DNA from: Maricaulis sp.
Lineage (GTDB): Bacteria; Pseudomonadota; Alphaproteobacteria; Caulobacterales; Maricaulaceae
DNA: 64,000 bases
NCBI RefSeq assembly: GCF_017643475.1
Contig: NZ_JAEPNI010000001.1
Location: forward strand, 62,001-126,000
Direction of reading: 5' to 3'
The notes under the pieces were generated by a model that saw only the letters and a program-made list of their open reading frames with translations, had not been told where the DNA came from and searched no databases. Of this stretch, positions 1-8,775 are shown piece after piece. Made by a program: the position numbers and the translations under genes. Positions within the stretch are counted from its first letter, which is position 1, and every line of letters starts with the position of its first letter.

Positions 1-209
1 GCGGCCGCATCGATCGCCGCCGGATCCGTCACATCCATCATCAGGGGCGTAACCTTGTCACCAAAGGCGTCCGTCAGGCGCTTGGCGTCCTCATCCTTGC
101 GGACGGCGGCAAACACCTGCCAGCCCTTGCCAGTCAGTTTTTCAACGCAGGCATAGCCGATCCCGGTCGAAGCTCCGGTGACGACGGCGGTTTTTGGCTG
201 TTTGGACAT
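1..209 (-). CDS. Short-chain dehydrogenase/reductase, N-terminal part (runs off the left edge)
   Basis: The reverse strand from an ATG at 209 encodes about 69 residues before the window ends. They begin MSKQPKTAVVTGASTGIG, the TGxxxGIG dinucleotide-binding turn of classical SDR oxidoreductases, and go on to a VMDVTD-like second nucleotide-binding strand. The catalytic YxxxK lies outside the window, so the substrate cannot be guessed. The visible part is closely similar to the complete SDR just upstream on the same strand (265-1128), which suggests a tandem duplication and probably one transcription unit, with 55 bp between the genes. Confidence 0.85.
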   Translation of the reverse strand, partial: MSKQPKTAVVTGASTGIGYACVEKLTGKGWQVFAAVRKDEDAKRLTDAFGDKVTPLMMDVTDPAAIDAA

Positions 210-264
210 GGCGTTCTCCCTTTGCGGGCAAGCTAGTGTGTTTCCGGGCGAAAGCTATAGCGCT

Positions 265-1128
265 CTAGTCTTCGACAATCCCGGTGCGCTTGGCGATCAT
301 GCGATCAATCCATTTTTCCGGCAGGAGCTTGGGCAGGGTCCAGTTGGCGAAGCGCTGAGGAACAACCGCATAACGCAAGCGCGGCGCGGCCTCGGTCAGG
401 GCCTTGTAAATCCGGTCCGCGATCACTTCCGGCTCCAGCCCATTGGCGCCGATATGGCTAAGATAATCACGAAATCCGACCATCGGCTTGTAGAGCGGGG
501 AATTGTGATAGGGCGTGGCGTCCACCTCCTGGGCCTTTTCCCAGATCGGTGTCCGTACCGGCCCCGGCCCGACCATCACGACATCAATCCCGTAGTGCTG
601 AAGCTCGATCCGCAGGGATTTGCAGAGGCCCTCAACGGCGTGTTTCGACGCCACGTAAGGGGCCATGAAGGGCGCACCGAGCTGACCGGCCACCGAGGAC
701 AGCATGATGATCCGGCCCGGCTTGCCCTGGCGTTCCGGATCCATGCCCAGCAATCCGCCAAAAGCCTGGGTCACCCGCATCACACCGATGACATTGACCT
801 CCATCTGCCGCTGGAACTCCTCGATCGGCAATTCCATCGCGGGGCCGCCCAGGGCGATGCCGGCATTGTTGACGAGACCGGCAAGACGTTGCTCACCCAT
901 GGCGTCACGTACGGCGCGGGCCGCGTCAGCAACGGATTCCTCGTCGGTGACGTCCATGACCAGCGCCGTCACGCTGTCGCCAAAGGCATCGCTGACATCA
1001 TCCGCCTCCGCCTGGTCCAGCACGGTTGCAAAGACATGCCAGCCTTCGCGCACCAGCCGGGCGGTAGTCGCTCGACCAATACCGCTGACAGCGCCGGTAA
1101 CGACGCCGTGTCGCTTGGATTCAGACAT
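265..1128 (-). CDS. Short-chain dehydrogenase/reductase (SDR family)
   Basis: A 287-residue classical-SDR protein expected to be a cytosolic NAD(P)-dependent oxidoreductase. Visible motifs are TGAVSGIG near the N-terminus (cofactor binding), DVTD, NNAG around residue 88, a catalytic Ser in MLSSVAG and YVASK as the catalytic Tyr/Lys pair. The C-terminal extension resembles SDRs acting on lipid or hydroxysteroid-like substrates, but substrate is not determined. The ATG at 1128 is chosen over an in-frame GTG two codons earlier because AAAGGGG lies 5 nt upstream. It lies immediately upstream of a second, partial SDR gene of the same type and is divergent from sdhC. Confidence 0.88.
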   Translation of the reverse strand: MSESKRHGVVTGAVSGIGRATTARLVREGWHVFATVLDQAEADDVSDAFGDSVTALVMDVTDEESVADAARAVRDAMGEQRLAGLVNNAGIALGGPAMELPIEEFQRQMEVNVIGVMRVTQAFGGLLGMDPERQGKPGRIIMLSSVAGQLGAPFMAPYVASKHAVEGLCKSLRIELQHYGIDVVMVGPGPVRTPIWEKAQEVDATPYHNSPLYKPMVGFRDYLSHIGANGLEPEVIADRIYKALTEAAPRLRYAVVPQRFANWTLPKLLPEKWIDRMIAKRTGIVED

Positions 1129-1268
1129 GGTCACCCCTTTCTAGCCTGCCGGAGCTTAGGCCTGATTTGCGCGTCAGCCAAAACCGCCCGCCGCTGCGAC
1201 CCATTCGCAACAAAATGAGCGTTTTCCTAATTCTGTCGGTATGTTGTCAGCGGCTTGCTGCGCTTGCG

Positions 1269-1296
1269 TTGACCCTGACATAAAGCGGCCTATTGT
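1269..1296 (+). promoter_or_regulatory. Putative sigma70-type promoter of the sdhCDAB operon
   Basis: TTGACC (1269-1274) and TATTGT (1291-1296) are separated by 16 bp, close to the housekeeping -35/-10 consensus. The predicted transcript would start near 1303, giving a leader of about 70 nt before sdhC. This is assigned by eye only. Confidence 0.45.
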
Positions 1297-1370
1297 GCGC
1301 CTCAGACCCCTCTTAAACCGCAACGGGGCTTTGCGGTTACGTAAGCGGAACACTGAAGAAAGGCTGCCAC

Positions 1371-1763
1371 ATGTCTTCCGACTGGTCCGATCCGAGACCG
1401 ATGTCGCCACACCTGCAGGTCTGGCGCTGGCATGCGACCATGGCGTCGTCCATCCTCCACCGCGCAACCGGTATCGCCAATTATGTTGGTGCTGTCGCGA
1501 TTGCCATCTGGTTCATCCTGCTGGCGCTCGGCGCCGAGGGCGCTGTCGCCTTCCTGTTCGAGGGCTGGATGGCCTGGGTGACGCGCTTTGGCCTGATCGC
1601 CCTGACCTATTCGGTCAGCTATCACTGGCTCAATGGCCTGCGTCACCTATTATGGGATATCGGCAAGGGTTTTGATCCTAAAGGGTCGAACCGCCGCTCT
1701 GTCATGATCTTGCTCGGCGCGGTCATCCCGACCGCGCTGCTGTGGCTCAACCTGGGGAATTGA
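1371..1763 (+). CDS. sdhC: Succinate dehydrogenase cytochrome b556 subunit
   Basis: A 130-residue integral membrane subunit of complex II, anchoring the SdhAB catalytic pair and carrying haem b and part of the quinone site. Family signatures are RPMSPHLQVWRW near the N-terminus and SSILHRATG (Ser27 and Arg31 at the positions that line the ubiquinone pocket in E. coli SdhC). His85 in SYHWLNGLRHLLWD matches the haem ligand. Three hydrophobic segments follow the usual pattern. It is the first gene of sdhCDAB; its stop overlaps or abuts the start of sdhD. Confidence 0.96.
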   Translation: MSSDWSDPRPMSPHLQVWRWHATMASSILHRATGIANYVGAVAIAIWFILLALGAEGAVAFLFEGWMAWVTRFGLIALTYSVSYHWLNGLRHLLWDIGKGFDPKGSNRRSVMILLGAVIPTALLWLNLGN

Positions 1764-1765
1764 TG

Positions 1766-2143
1766 ATGTCTGATTATCGCACCCCGACTTCGAAAGTGCG
1801 CGGCCTCGGCGCCTCCGGCCACGGCGCCGGACACTGGATCGCCCACCGCGTTTCCTCTGTCGCCATGTTCCTGCTGGCGCCGGTCTTCGTATGGATGCTG
1901 GCCATGTCCGGCGCGCCGGACCCGGCTGCGACCCGGGAATTCCTGGCCTCGCCCGCCGGCGCCATTGTCACCCTGCTGACGTTGACTGCGGCCTTCTACC
2001 ACATGCGTATGGGTATGCAGGTGGTGATCGAGGACTACATCCATAAAGCTGGCATGAAATTCACCCTGCTGATCGGCAATACGCTGCTGACAGCGGGACT
2101 GTGGCTCGCCACGGTTTTCTGCCTCGTCAAGATTGCGCTGTAA
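1766..2143 (+). CDS. sdhD: Succinate dehydrogenase hydrophobic membrane anchor subunit
   Basis: The second membrane anchor of complex II, about 125 residues with three transmembrane helices. The N-terminal TPTSKVRGLG motif is typical of alphaproteobacterial SdhD. YHMRMGMQVVIEDY contains the second haem-ligand His and the Asp-Tyr pair used at the quinone site. Two adjacent ATGs (1763 and 1766) are possible; 1766 is preferred because it lies 7 nt after GGGGA, while 1763 would overlap the sdhC stop. Translational coupling with sdhC is likely. Confidence 0.94.
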   Translation: MSDYRTPTSKVRGLGASGHGAGHWIAHRVSSVAMFLLAPVFVWMLAMSGAPDPAATREFLASPAGAIVTLLTLTAAFYHMRMGMQVVIEDYIHKAGMKFTLLIGNTLLTAGLWLATVFCLVKIAL

Positions 2144-2155
2144 CGGACAACACAC

Positions 2156-3943
2156 ATGGCCGAATACAACTGGATTGATCACACCTATGACGTCGTGGTC
2201 GTTGGCGCTGGCGGCTCCGGCCTGCGCGCCGCTCTCGGTGCTTCCCAGGCCGGTCTGAAGACCGCCTGTATCACCAAGGTTTTCCCGACCCGCTCCCACA
2301 CGGTCGCAGCCCAGGGCGGCATTTCCGCCTCGCTCGGCAATATGGGTGAGGATGACTGGCGCTGGCACATGTACGACACCGTAAAGGGTTCGGACTGGCT
2401 GGGTGACCAGGACTCCATCGAATATCTCTGCCGTAACGCGCCGGACGCGGTCTACGAGCTGGAGCACTGGGGTGTGCCCTTCTCGCGCACCGAGGACGGC
2501 AAGATCTATCAGCGTGCCTTTGGCGGCATGACGCGCAATTTCGGCGAAGGCCCGGTCCAGCGGACCTGTGCAGCGGCAGACCGGACCGGTCACGCCATCC
2601 TGCACACGCTTTACGGCCAGTCCGTGCGCAATGAGACGGAATTCTTCATCGAGTATTTCGCCCTCGACCTGATCATGGACGATGACGGTGTCTGCCGCGG
2701 TATCACCGCCTGGAAGCTGGACGATGGAACGCTGCACCGTTTCCGCGCCCAGAAAGTGATCCTGGCGACCGGTGGTTACGGCCGTGCCTATTTCTCCGCG
2801 ACTTCGGCGCACACCTGTACCGGTGATGGCAATGCCATGGTCCTTCGCGCTGGCCTGCCGCTGCAGGACATGGAGTTCGTGCAATTCCACCCGACCGGCA
2901 TTTACGGCGCCGGCGTCCTCATCACCGAGGGGGCCCGCGGTGAAGGCGGTTATCTGACCAATTCCAATGGCGAGCGCTTCATGGAGCGTTATGCCCCGTC
3001 CGCGAAAGATCTCGCCTCCCGCGATGTCGTCTCACGCTCGATGACCGTCGAGATCCGCGAAGGTCGCGGTGTGGGCGCCAATGGCGATCACATCCACCTG
3101 CACCTGGATCACCTCGACCCGGCTATCCTGGCCGAGCGCCTGCCGGGCATCTCGGAAAGCGCCAAGGTCTTTGCCGGCGTTGATGTGACCAAGGCACCGA
3201 TCCCGGTCCTGCCGACGGTTCACTATAATATGGGCGGCATCCCGACCAATTATCACGGCGAGGTGCTGACCAAGAAGGGCGATGACCCGGATGCGGTCGT
3301 GCCGGGCCTGATGGCTGTCGGTGAAGCGGCCTGTGTCTCTGTCCATGGTGCCAACCGCCTGGGCTCCAACTCGCTGATCGACCTCGTGGTCTTCGGTCGT
3401 GCGGCAGGCCTGCGGGTCGGTGAGACCGTGACACCGGGCGCGACCCAGCCGGAATTCAAGGCTTCTGAAGGCCAGAACACGCTGGATCGCCTCGACCGCT
3501 TCCGTAACGCCAAGGGCTCGACTCCGACGGCGAAGATCCGCCTGGAAATGCAGCGTTCGATGCAGACCAATTGTGCCGTCTTCCGTACCGGCGAGGTCCT
3601 CGATGAGGGCGTCGAGGCAATGAAGAACGTCTATTCCGGCATGCCGGACATTGGCATCAATGACCGCAGCATGGTCTGGAACACGGATCTGATGGAAACG
3701 CTCGAGCTGGACAATCTGATCAGCCAGGCAGCCGTCACCGTCAACGGTGCGGCCAACCGTGAAGAAAGCCGCGGCGCACACGCCCGCGAAGACTTCCCGG
3801 ATCGCAATGATGATGAGTGGATGAAACACACGCTCGCCTGGTGTGACGAAAACGGCAAGGTCACCATCGACTACCGCCCGGTCCACACCTACACGATGTC
3901 CAACGACATTGCCTATATCGAGCCCAAGGCTCGGGTTTACTAG
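2156..3943 (+). CDS. sdhA: Succinate dehydrogenase flavoprotein subunit
   Basis: A full-length 595-residue catalytic subunit of succinate:quinone oxidoreductase, oxidising succinate to fumarate at the inner face of the membrane. It shows the FAD dinucleotide-binding motif [13 protein letters not shown] near residue 14 and [10 protein letters not shown] with His48, the expected covalent FAD attachment site. [21 protein letters not shown] forms part of the dicarboxylate site with the catalytic Arg region, and [11 protein letters not shown] is near residue 400. It begins 12 nt after sdhD and ends 12 nt before sdhB, within one operon. Confidence 0.98.
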   Translation: MAEYNWIDHTYDVVVVGAGGSGLRAALGASQAGLKTACITKVFPTRSHTVAAQGGISASLGNMGEDDWRWHMYDTVKGSDWLGDQDSIEYLCRNAPDAVYELEHWGVPFSRTEDGKIYQRAFGGMTRNFGEGPVQRTCAAADRTGHAILHTLYGQSVRNETEFFIEYFALDLIMDDDGVCRGITAWKLDDGTLHRFRAQKVILATGGYGRAYFSATSAHTCTGDGNAMVLRAGLPLQDMEFVQFHPTGIYGAGVLITEGARGEGGYLTNSNGERFMERYAPSAKDLASRDVVSRSMTVEIREGRGVGANGDHIHLHLDHLDPAILAERLPGISESAKVFAGVDVTKAPIPVLPTVHYNMGGIPTNYHGEVLTKKGDDPDAVVPGLMAVGEAACVSVHGANRLGSNSLIDLVVFGRAAGLRVGETVTPGATQPEFKASEGQNTLDRLDRFRNAKGSTPTAKIRLEMQRSMQTNCAVFRTGEVLDEGVEAMKNVYSGMPDIGINDRSMVWNTDLMETLELDNLISQAAVTVNGAANREESRGAHAREDFPDRNDDEWMKHTLAWCDENGKVTIDYRPVHTYTMSNDIAYIEPKARVY

Positions 3944-3955
3944 GGGAAGATCACC

Positions 3956-4735
3956 ATGGTTCAGCTCACACTTCCCAAAGGCTCCCAGCCCAAGAAGGGC
4001 AAGTCCTGGCCCAAGCCGGACGGTGCCAAGAACACCCGCACTTTCCGGGTTTATCGATACGACCCGGAAAGCGAACAGGGCCCGTCCTGGGACACCTACA
4101 AGGTGGACATGGATGATTGCGGCCCGATGGTTCTCGATGCCCTGTTGTGGATCAAGAACAATGTCGATTCGACCCTGGCCTTCCGCCGCTCCTGTCGTGA
4201 GGGCGTGTGTGGCTCCTGTTCGATGAATATCGGCGGCCGCAACACCATCGCCTGCACCTCCGGCATCGAGGAGTATAACGGCACGATCACCGTCTCGCCG
4301 CTGCCGCACCAGCCGGTGGTTCGCGACCTGGTGCCGGATCTGACACAATTCTACGCCCAGCACGCGGCGGTGAAGCCGTATCTGAAGACCGATACGCCGG
4401 CACCGGAGAAGGAGTGGCAACAATCCCCCGAGGATCGTGAAAAGCTGGACGGTCTTTACGAGTGCATCATGTGCGCCTCGTGCTCGACCTCCTGCCCGTC
4501 CTATTGGTGGAATGGCGACAAATACATGGGCCCGGCAGCCCTGTTGCAGGCCTATCGCTGGCTGGCGGACAGCCGCGATGAAGCCACCGGCGAGCGCCTG
4601 GACGATCTCAACGACCCGTTCAAGCTCTATCGCTGCCACACCATCATGAACTGCGCCCAGGTCTGCCCGAAGGGTCTCAACCCGGCAGAGGCGATCGGCG
4701 AGATCAAGCAGATGATGGTCGAGCGGGAAAGCTAG
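3956..4735 (+). CDS. sdhB: Succinate dehydrogenase iron-sulfur subunit
   Basis: A 259-residue electron-transfer subunit linking SdhA flavin to the quinone site. The N-terminal ferredoxin-like domain holds the [2Fe-2S] cysteines C80, C85, C88 and C100 in the [16 protein letters not shown] region. The C-terminal domain holds C170/C173/C176 ([13 protein letters not shown]) and a second cluster motif [17 protein letters not shown] for the [4Fe-4S] and [3Fe-4S] centres. All ligands are present. A GGGGA Shine-Dalgarno sits before the ATG, and a strong terminator follows, so this is the last gene of the operon. Confidence 0.98.
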   Translation: MVQLTLPKGSQPKKGKSWPKPDGAKNTRTFRVYRYDPESEQGPSWDTYKVDMDDCGPMVLDALLWIKNNVDSTLAFRRSCREGVCGSCSMNIGGRNTIACTSGIEEYNGTITVSPLPHQPVVRDLVPDLTQFYAQHAAVKPYLKTDTPAPEKEWQQSPEDREKLDGLYECIMCASCSTSCPSYWWNGDKYMGPAALLQAYRWLADSRDEATGERLDDLNDPFKLYRCHTIMNCAQVCPKGLNPAEAIGEIKQMMVERES

Positions 4736-4759
4736 GCCTGCTGACTCAGCAGAACCAGA

Positions 4760-4789
4760 AAACCCCGCAGTGTCCGCTGCGGGGTTTTT
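4760..4789 (+). terminator. Rho-independent terminator of sdhCDAB
   Basis: The 11-bp stem AAACCCCGCAG / CTGCGGGGTTT (4760-4770 with 4777-4787) closes a 6-nt loop and ends in a T run to 4789. It lies 25 nt after the sdhB stop, and also near the 3' end of the convergent acyltransferase gene. Confidence 0.9.
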
Positions 4790-4801
4790 GCTGTGTGCCC
4801 T

Positions 4802-5641
4802 TTATTCCAAGGCGATACGTTCACAAATATCGCGGAGCATGAGTGTCAGTTCGGCGTCAGTCCCGCCGTGCTCCGCGACATCGACAGGCTTTGCAAAGTC
4901 CAGTCGATACTTCGCGCCCTTCTTGCCCATCAGACCGTGGAAGATGGTCATGTCCTTTAGCTCCTCGTTTATCTGGGCAAGCAGGTAATAGAGGAAGGGC
5001 ATGCGCTGGCGAACGGCGAGAGGGATAATCGGGGCCTTGAACTTGCGCGCCATGCTGACGGCCGTCGGGTGCCAGACCTTGTCCTTGAGCCGCCGCTCTT
5101 TCCAGTTCCACTCGGACATGCGTCCCGACGGAAAGATCACCACGCACTTGCCCGCCTTGAACTCGGCGAATGAACGCTTGAGCAATTCGCGTGACTGGGA
5201 GCGGTTTCGTTCATTGTCACGCCATTCGACCGGAATGATGCGCTCTTCCAGCCCGTGACAGACCTTGAGGGCATCGCGATTGGCGAAATAGACAGCATCC
5301 GGTCGCCGGGCCCTGATCGCATCCCAGAGCGCCAGGCCATCTGCAATCCCGCCGGGGTGATTGGCGACGATCACACATGCCCCCTCCTTGGGAATGTGCT
5401 CGAGCCCCGTCACATCCGTGTCCAGCGCGAGGAATTGGGACATCCATTCCAGGCATTGCGTGCCGGTCAGCCCGGCAATTTGGTCCGCCATCCACACCGC
5501 ACGCCTGTAGCCAAGCATGGGATATCCCACCGCCTTGATCATCGGCCACAGAGGCGTGTGGATCAGTTTCGGTGCCCGGTCCTCGATCAGCGCGTCAACG
5601 ACATGCTGCTCGGAAATGTAGACGGAATCAGTGTTTTCCAT
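4802..5641 (-). CDS. 1-acyl-glycerol-3-phosphate acyltransferase-like (PlsC superfamily) protein
   Basis: About 279 residues with the acyltransferase signature NHPGGIADG (NHx4D type, catalytic His/Asp) around residue 92. A second block, FPSGRMSEW, corresponds to the FPEGxRS substrate-binding block. A hydrophobic N-terminal half fits a membrane-associated enzyme transferring acyl groups to a lysophospholipid or similar acceptor; the exact acceptor is unknown. An ATG at 5641 is preferred to a start 20 codons earlier because similarity to the family only begins here, with GGGAG upstream. It is convergent with sdhB and divergent from 5786. Confidence 0.8.
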   Translation of the reverse strand: MENTDSVYISEQHVVDALIEDRAPKLIHTPLWPMIKAVGYPMLGYRRAVWMADQIAGLTGTQCLEWMSQFLALDTDVTGLEHIPKEGACVIVANHPGGIADGLALWDAIRARRPDAVYFANRDALKVCHGLEERIIPVEWRDNERNRSQSRELLKRSFAEFKAGKCVVIFPSGRMSEWNWKERRLKDKVWHPTAVSMARKFKAPIIPLAVRQRMPFLYYLLAQINEELKDMTIFHGLMGKKGAKYRLDFAKPVDVAEHGGTDAELTLMLRDICERIALE

Positions 5642-5785
5642 GCGTTGAACAAACTCCCAGCGCCTGTTTCGTGCAAGTCCGAACTGGCGATCGGGCCACA
5701 AAGGTTAACACGGTGTTTACAAACTGGCCCGGCATTTGCGTTGACCAGGGCAGGATTAACCGAGTGTTCACCATCGGGACGAGCC

Positions 5786-6352
5786 ATGACCAAGACAGAC
5801 ACCCTGCCTGCCGGAAGCTTAAGAAAACTCCCAACCCAGCGCGAAAACGCCCGCGACGATCTCGTTGCAGACTATGTCGGCCTTCTCATGGACGAGACCA
5901 GCCGAGCCTTACAGCTGGGGGAGAGCTGGATCGGCGCAGAGTGCGAGCGCCGCAAGGCTATTCTGGACACAACGGTGGGCGGTGACACAACTCCGCTCGA
6001 TCTGCTGATCCTCGGCGATAAACTGGGCTTCTCCACCATGGCAGAACACTGGGCCACGGCCAGTGCTCGTCTCAAGATTGGCGGAGTGCTGTTGGTGAGC
6101 GCCGCCTCCCAGGCACCTGCGGCGCGCCTGTGCGACACCCTGTTCATCGACCCCAACTGGGCCTTCGAGGACATGATCGGTGGCGAAGTCGCCGTATTCC
6201 GTCGCATCCGCAAACCGCGGACGCAGCCGGACACGCTCAAGCCTGTCACGACGGACACGCCTGCGGCCACGGAGAAACCGGCAGGGCTGATGTCCGGCGT
6301 CATGCGGACCTTGTTCAAGGATCGCTCAGCACCGCTAGACCGGACGCGCTAG
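5786..6352 (+). CDS. Uncharacterised protein resembling the C-terminal half of a class I SAM methyltransferase
   Basis: A 188-residue protein from ATG 5786. The central part, LGDKLGFSTMAEHWATAS followed by LKIGGVLLVSAA, resembles the late strands of small class I methyltransferases, where a D/E-H-W segment precedes a KPGGVLLV strand. The N-terminal SAM-binding glycine loop is not visible, so it may be a truncated or inactive relative. The C-terminal 40 residues are low-complexity. It sits between a PlsC-like gene (divergent) and arsR; no functional link is evident. Confidence 0.55.
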   Translation: MTKTDTLPAGSLRKLPTQRENARDDLVADYVGLLMDETSRALQLGESWIGAECERRKAILDTTVGGDTTPLDLLILGDKLGFSTMAEHWATASARLKIGGVLLVSAASQAPAARLCDTLFIDPNWAFEDMIGGEVAVFRRIRKPRTQPDTLKPVTTDTPAATEKPAGLMSGVMRTLFKDRSAPLDRTR

Positions 6353-6426
6353 TCACCCGTCGCGATGTCGCAAAACTTTCACGTAATTTCGATCTAACGG
6401 TCATGCTTACGCCTTAACAGGCAGAC

Positions 6427-6771
6427 ATGACTGACCGTTTGAGTATTTCCGGTTTCTCGGCGCTTTCGCACCCTGTTCGTCTGGCCCTGTTCCGGACGCT
6501 GTGCCAGCGCGCGCCCGATACCGTGTCCGCAGGCGAACTCGCCAGCGGTTTCGACATCCCGCCCTCGACGATGACGGGTCATCTCCAGGCGCTGGAACGC
6601 GCCGGCCTGATCCGGTCCCAGCGGCGCTCTCGCTTCATGCTGTACTCCCTGGATCATGACGGCACCCGGCAATTCCTGACATTCCTGCTCAAGGATTGCT
6701 GCGGTGATCAGCCGGATCTGCTAGCGGGTCTCGTTGAAAACAACGCAACCGTTCTCCAGGAAGCTTCATGA
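6427..6771 (+). CDS. arsR: ArsR-family metalloregulatory repressor
   Basis: A 114-residue winged-helix regulator: SALSHPVRLALFRTL opens the family domain, ELASGFDIPPSTMTGHLQAL is the helix-turn-helix and RSQRRSRFMLYSL the wing. A Cys pair KDCCGD near residue 90 may form the As(III) site, which is placed variably in this family. It is expected to repress this operon until arsenite binds. The stop overlaps the arsC start (ATGA), indicating coupling. Confidence 0.9.
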   Translation: MTDRLSISGFSALSHPVRLALFRTLCQRAPDTVSAGELASGFDIPPSTMTGHLQALERAGLIRSQRRSRFMLYSLDHDGTRQFLTFLLKDCCGDQPDLLAGLVENNATVLQEAS

Positions 6772-7265
6772 CCTCGCGCCCTCTGTCGGTACTTATTCTC
6801 TGCACCGGCAATTCAGCTCGATCCATTCTCGCCGAAGCGCTTCTGCAGGGCCTTGCCGGGGATCGCATCATAGCCCTGTCCGCGGGCTCGCAGCCGAAAG
6901 GCGAAGTACATCCGGCGGCGCTGGAGCTGCTGCGGGCGCGTGGTTTCGATATCGGCGGTTTCCGCTCGAAAAGCTGGGACGAGTTTGACGATGCCAGTTT
7001 TGGCGGCCAGCTGGACTTCGTCTTCACCGTTTGTGACAGCGCAGCGGCAGAGGCCTGCCCGGTCTGGCCGGGTCATCCAATGACCGTGCACTGGGGCATT
7101 CCGGACCCCGCTGCGGTCGAGGACGCGGGTCCAGAGCAGCGCCGGGCTTTTGAAATCGCCTACGATCAGCTTAAACAGCGCATTAAAGCCTTCCTGGCCA
7201 TCGACAACCTCGATCCGGCCCGCGAAGGCCTGAAGGCCGAGCTCCAGGCAATCGGTCGTCTCTGA
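6768..7265 (+). CDS. arsC: Arsenate reductase, low-molecular-weight phosphatase fold (thioredoxin type)
   Basis: A 165-residue protein reducing As(V) to As(III). The P-loop C-x5-R is LCTGNSARS (Cys12 nucleophile, Arg18). Cys89 and Cys97 in VCDSAAAEACP match the two further cysteines of the disulfide cascade in thioredoxin-coupled ArsC enzymes. WGIPDP supplies the catalytic Asp loop. It is translationally coupled to arsR and followed 13 nt later by an aquaporin gene, as in arsenic operons that extrude arsenite by a channel. Confidence 0.92.
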   Translation: MTSRPLSVLILCTGNSARSILAEALLQGLAGDRIIALSAGSQPKGEVHPAALELLRARGFDIGGFRSKSWDEFDDASFGGQLDFVFTVCDSAAAEACPVWPGHPMTVHWGIPDPAAVEDAGPEQRRAFEIAYDQLKQRIKAFLAIDNLDPAREGLKAELQAIGRL

Positions 7266-7278
7266 GGGACGCAGACAC

Positions 7279-7920
7279 ATGTTCGCACGCGCACTGGCCG
7301 AAGCCATCGGAACTTTCTTCCTGCTCGTCGCCGTCATCGGCAGCGGCATCATGGCAGAGAGTTCGACCAATGACATTGCCCTGGCCCTGCTGGCCAATGC
7401 CCTGGCAACAGGTGCAGCGCTGGTCGTGCTGATCACCACATTGGGTCCGGTCTCCGGCGCCCATTTCAACCCGGCCGTCTCGCTGGTGATGCTGCTGCGC
7501 GGAGAATTGAGGTCGAGCGAAATGGCGGTTTACATCGCCTCGCAGATTGGCGCCGGTCTGCTGGCAGTGCTCGTCACGCATTTCATGTTCGCACACAGCC
7601 TGCTCCAGTTCTCGACAACTTCACGCACCGGCCTGGCGCAATACGGATCGGAATTCCTCGCTACTTTTGGTCTGGTTTTCTTCATTCTCCTCGGTGTCAG
7701 GCACAATGCCCGCGCCGTGCCATGGATCGTCGGCCTATACATTACCGGCGCCTACTGGTTCACTTCTTCAACAAGCTTCGCGAATCCAGCCGTCACCATT
7801 GCCCGCAGCTTCACGGACACGTTTGCCGGCATAGATCCCGGCCACGCCCCGCTCTTCATCGTCATGCAGATTCTCGGTGCGATCGCGGCCTGGCTCGTAG
7901 CCAAACCGCTGACGCGCTAG
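7279..7920 (+). CDS. aqpS: MIP-family channel, AqpS-like arsenite exit channel
   Basis: A 213-residue major intrinsic protein with six hydrophobic segments and both pore motifs: HFNPAVS in the first half and FANPAVTIARS in the second, the Arg being the selectivity-filter residue. Directly after arsC this organisation matches the Sinorhizobium AqpS case, where arsenite made by ArsC leaks out down its gradient. No ArsB or Acr3 pump is present in the window. Its stop overlaps the end of the convergent lipoprotein gene by 3-4 nt. Confidence 0.88.
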   Translation: MFARALAEAIGTFFLLVAVIGSGIMAESSTNDIALALLANALATGAALVVLITTLGPVSGAHFNPAVSLVMLLRGELRSSEMAVYIASQIGAGLLAVLVTHFMFAHSLLQFSTTSRTGLAQYGSEFLATFGLVFFILLGVRHNARAVPWIVGLYITGAYWFTSSTSFANPAVTIARSFTDTFAGIDPGHAPLFIVMQILGAIAAWLVAKPLTR

Positions 7921-8660
7921 TCGATATCGGTTCCGATCCCCGGACCACCGCGGCCACCTGGACCACCTCGCCCGCGATTACCCCGACCGCCACGTCCCTG
8001 TCCGCGCTGGCGCGTTCCAGCACCAACCCTGCGGTCCTGTACCAGTTGAGCGCATTCCGGTGTCAGGGCTTCCGCCTGCATGGGCTCGACGACAAATATC
8101 GCCGCCTCCTCAAGAATCCCTGCCCGTTCAGACACGCTGACAGCAGCAAGCAGGTTGGCCTCCAACGTGTCGGGAATGCGGTTGATGCCATAGGCCCGAT
8201 CCCGCGAGTTTCGTGTATAGACGCTGGCCCAATAGACCCCGCGCTCGATCGCTTGCGGTGATCCGACATCCCAGTAGGCGCGCGCCAGCTCAGCCTGGGC
8301 CGCGCCCCAGCCGGCACTGGCCGCAATCTCGAGGCGCTCGAAACCCTCGGTCAGATGTTCCGGTCGCATGATGTCGGGCGTGGTCTCGGCATCCGCCAGA
8401 CGTATAAGGCTGTTTCCGGCCAGGTGTTGTGCGATCTCATACCCGTGACCTTGTCCAGCGACGCAGCGCAGGATCGGCAGGGCGGCGTCGTATCGTTCAC
8501 GGTCAACCAGGCGTGACGCCAGTGTAAATCCCGAAACCGGGCCCGCTCCGGCTTGCCCGGGCGCTTCTGCCCGACGTTCACCGCGTCGTCCTTCAGGCCC
8601 CGAGGTTGAACAGGCGGCCAGCAGAGTGACACTGGCGATGACTGAAATGGATCTAAACAC
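7917..8660 (-). CDS. Putative lipoprotein with Sel1/TPR-like middle and Gly-Arg-rich tail
   Basis: A 247-residue protein from a GTG start at 8660, preceded by GGAG at a good distance. The N-terminus has a lipobox, TLLAAC, so Cys17 is the probable lipidation site and the protein an envelope lipoprotein. The middle is helical, with pairs such as GWGAAQAELARAYWDVGS typical of Sel1-like repeats. The last 35 residues are strongly enriched in Arg and Gly (RGQGRGGRGNRGRGGPGG), an unusual basic, disordered tail. Function unknown; convergent with aqpS. Confidence 0.7.
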   Translation of the reverse strand: MFRSISVIASVTLLAACSTSGPEGRRGERRAEAPGQAGAGPVSGFTLASRLVDRERYDAALPILRCVAGQGHGYEIAQHLAGNSLIRLADAETTPDIMRPEHLTEGFERLEIAASAGWGAAQAELARAYWDVGSPQAIERGVYWASVYTRNSRDRAYGINRIPDTLEANLLAAVSVSERAGILEEAAIFVVEPMQAEALTPECAQLVQDRRVGAGTRQRGQGRGGRGNRGRGGPGGRGGPGIGTDID

Positions 8661-8726
8661 GCTTGTCTCCGGATCTGTGCCCCGCAGTTCTACGCAGGAA
8701 ACACAACAGTCCGTCGCGCAAAAAGA

Positions 8727-8752
8727 AACACCCGGCCGATTGGCCGGGTGTT
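8727..8752 (-). terminator. Rho-independent terminator of the autotransporter gene
   Basis: An 11-bp stem, AACACCCGGCC (8727-8737) with its complement at 8742-8752 and loop GATT, is followed on the reverse strand by TTTCTTTTT. It lies 24 bp beyond the stop codon of the reverse-strand gene at 8776. Confidence 0.85.
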
Positions 8753-8775
8753 CCCTTAAGACTCATGCATCGTGA

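Noticed and set aside
1643-2890. 415-residue reverse-strand ORF over sdhD and sdhA
   Set aside because: Antisense shadow of sdhDA; low-complexity His/Gly/Arg content and no motifs, typical of GC-rich DNA.
3032-4639. 535-residue reverse-strand ORF over sdhA and sdhB
   Set aside because: Shadow of two certain genes; the forward frame has all catalytic motifs.
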